Below, one piece after another: positions 6,556 through 6,617 of a stretch of 6,617 nucleotides of DNA. The number at the start of each line of letters is the position of its first letter. The first letter of the stretch is position 1. The position numbers were made by a program, and so were the translations under genes. Source of the stretch: Treponema sp. UBA1798. Its GTDB lineage: Bacteria > Spirochaetota > Spirochaetia > Treponematales > Treponemataceae. The stretch spans positions 1-6,617 of the forward strand of contig DCFS01000068.1 in assembly GCA_002319875.1 (NCBI GenBank), written 5' to 3'. The notes beneath the pieces are model-generated. The model did no database searches and was not told the origin of the DNA. It saw only the letters and a program-made list of their open reading frames with translations.

Positions 6556-6617
6556 CTAAAACTTATACCCGATATAGGGTTCAAGTTTTTTTCTTAATGC
6601 AGTATCGTATTCCGGCA
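6556..6617 (-). CDS. C-terminal end of a convergent gene, possibly an outer-membrane protein
   Basis: The minus strand reads 19 codons from 6615 to a TAG at 6558-6556, with a partial codon at the window edge. The peptide reads like a real protein end and finishes EPYIGYKF. A terminal Phe with Tyr at -3 and Ile at -5 is the pattern of the last beta strand of outer-membrane barrels, which is recognised by BamA. With so little sequence, neither the reading frame nor the function is certain. The gene would converge on the helicase gene with 31 bases between stops. Confidence 0.45.
   Translation of the reverse strand, partial: PEYDTALRKKLEPYIGYKF
6558..6592 (+). terminator. Probable intrinsic terminator of the helicase gene
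   Basis: AAAACTT (6558-6564) pairs with AAGTTTT (6583-6589), then a two-base mismatch, then ACCC/GGGT (6567-6570 with 6577-6580) around the loop GATATA. Seven Ts follow at 6586-6592. A competing 7-pair hairpin, CGGGTAT/ATACCCG (6549-6555 with 6565-6571), overlaps it. The structure lies inside the end of the convergent gene. Confidence 0.5.

Overview
The window holds two complete genes, one gene cut by the left edge, a gene tail at the right edge and a structured divergent intergenic region. Base composition is moderate, with A/T runs of 7-9 scattered through genes and spacer. The domain content (MgtE, a PglX-type methyltransferase, a JAB-DinG helicase), several genes lacking a Shine-Dalgarno, and TATACT -10 boxes sitting almost on start codons suggest a Gram-negative bacterium, perhaps a spirochaete of Treponema type. 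That guess rests on overall feel, not on a marker gene, and is weak.

Layout. Positions 1-1048 (minus) are the first 349 codons of an MgtE magnesium channel: N domain, two CBS domains and the start of the membrane pore. Positions 1049-1445 are a 397-base divergent spacer. On the mgtE side it carries a candidate 39-codon upstream ORF (1127-1246, minus) with an AGGAGG ribosome binding site. It also carries a near-perfect 15-base repeat of the mgtE translation start region in front of that small ORF, and an inverted repeat that could pair with the small ORF's ribosome binding site. A candidate minus-strand promoter lies further upstream. On the other side, a TATACT box sits where a transcript would begin at the ATG of the next gene. 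Positions 1446-4046 (plus) encode an 866-residue PglX-family N6-adenine DNA methyltransferase that is shorter than usual. Positions 4050-6524 (plus), after a 3-base gap, encode an 824-residue fusion of a JAMM/RadC-like metalloprotease domain to a DinG-type iron-sulfur superfamily 2 helicase. Positions 6556-6617 (minus) are the probable C-terminal end of a convergent gene, overlapped by the likely terminator of the helicase gene.

How the genes may work together. PglX is the methyltransferase of BREX phage-defence systems, but no brxA, brxB, brxC, pglZ or brxL is seen here. It is instead tightly coupled to a JAMM-DinG helicase. The pair could be a self-contained modification and DNA-processing (defence) module, or an orphan methyltransferase beside a repair helicase. 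The left half looks like an independent magnesium-homeostasis unit with possible leader-peptide or RNA control. These functional links are inference; the domain identities come from motifs read directly in the translations.
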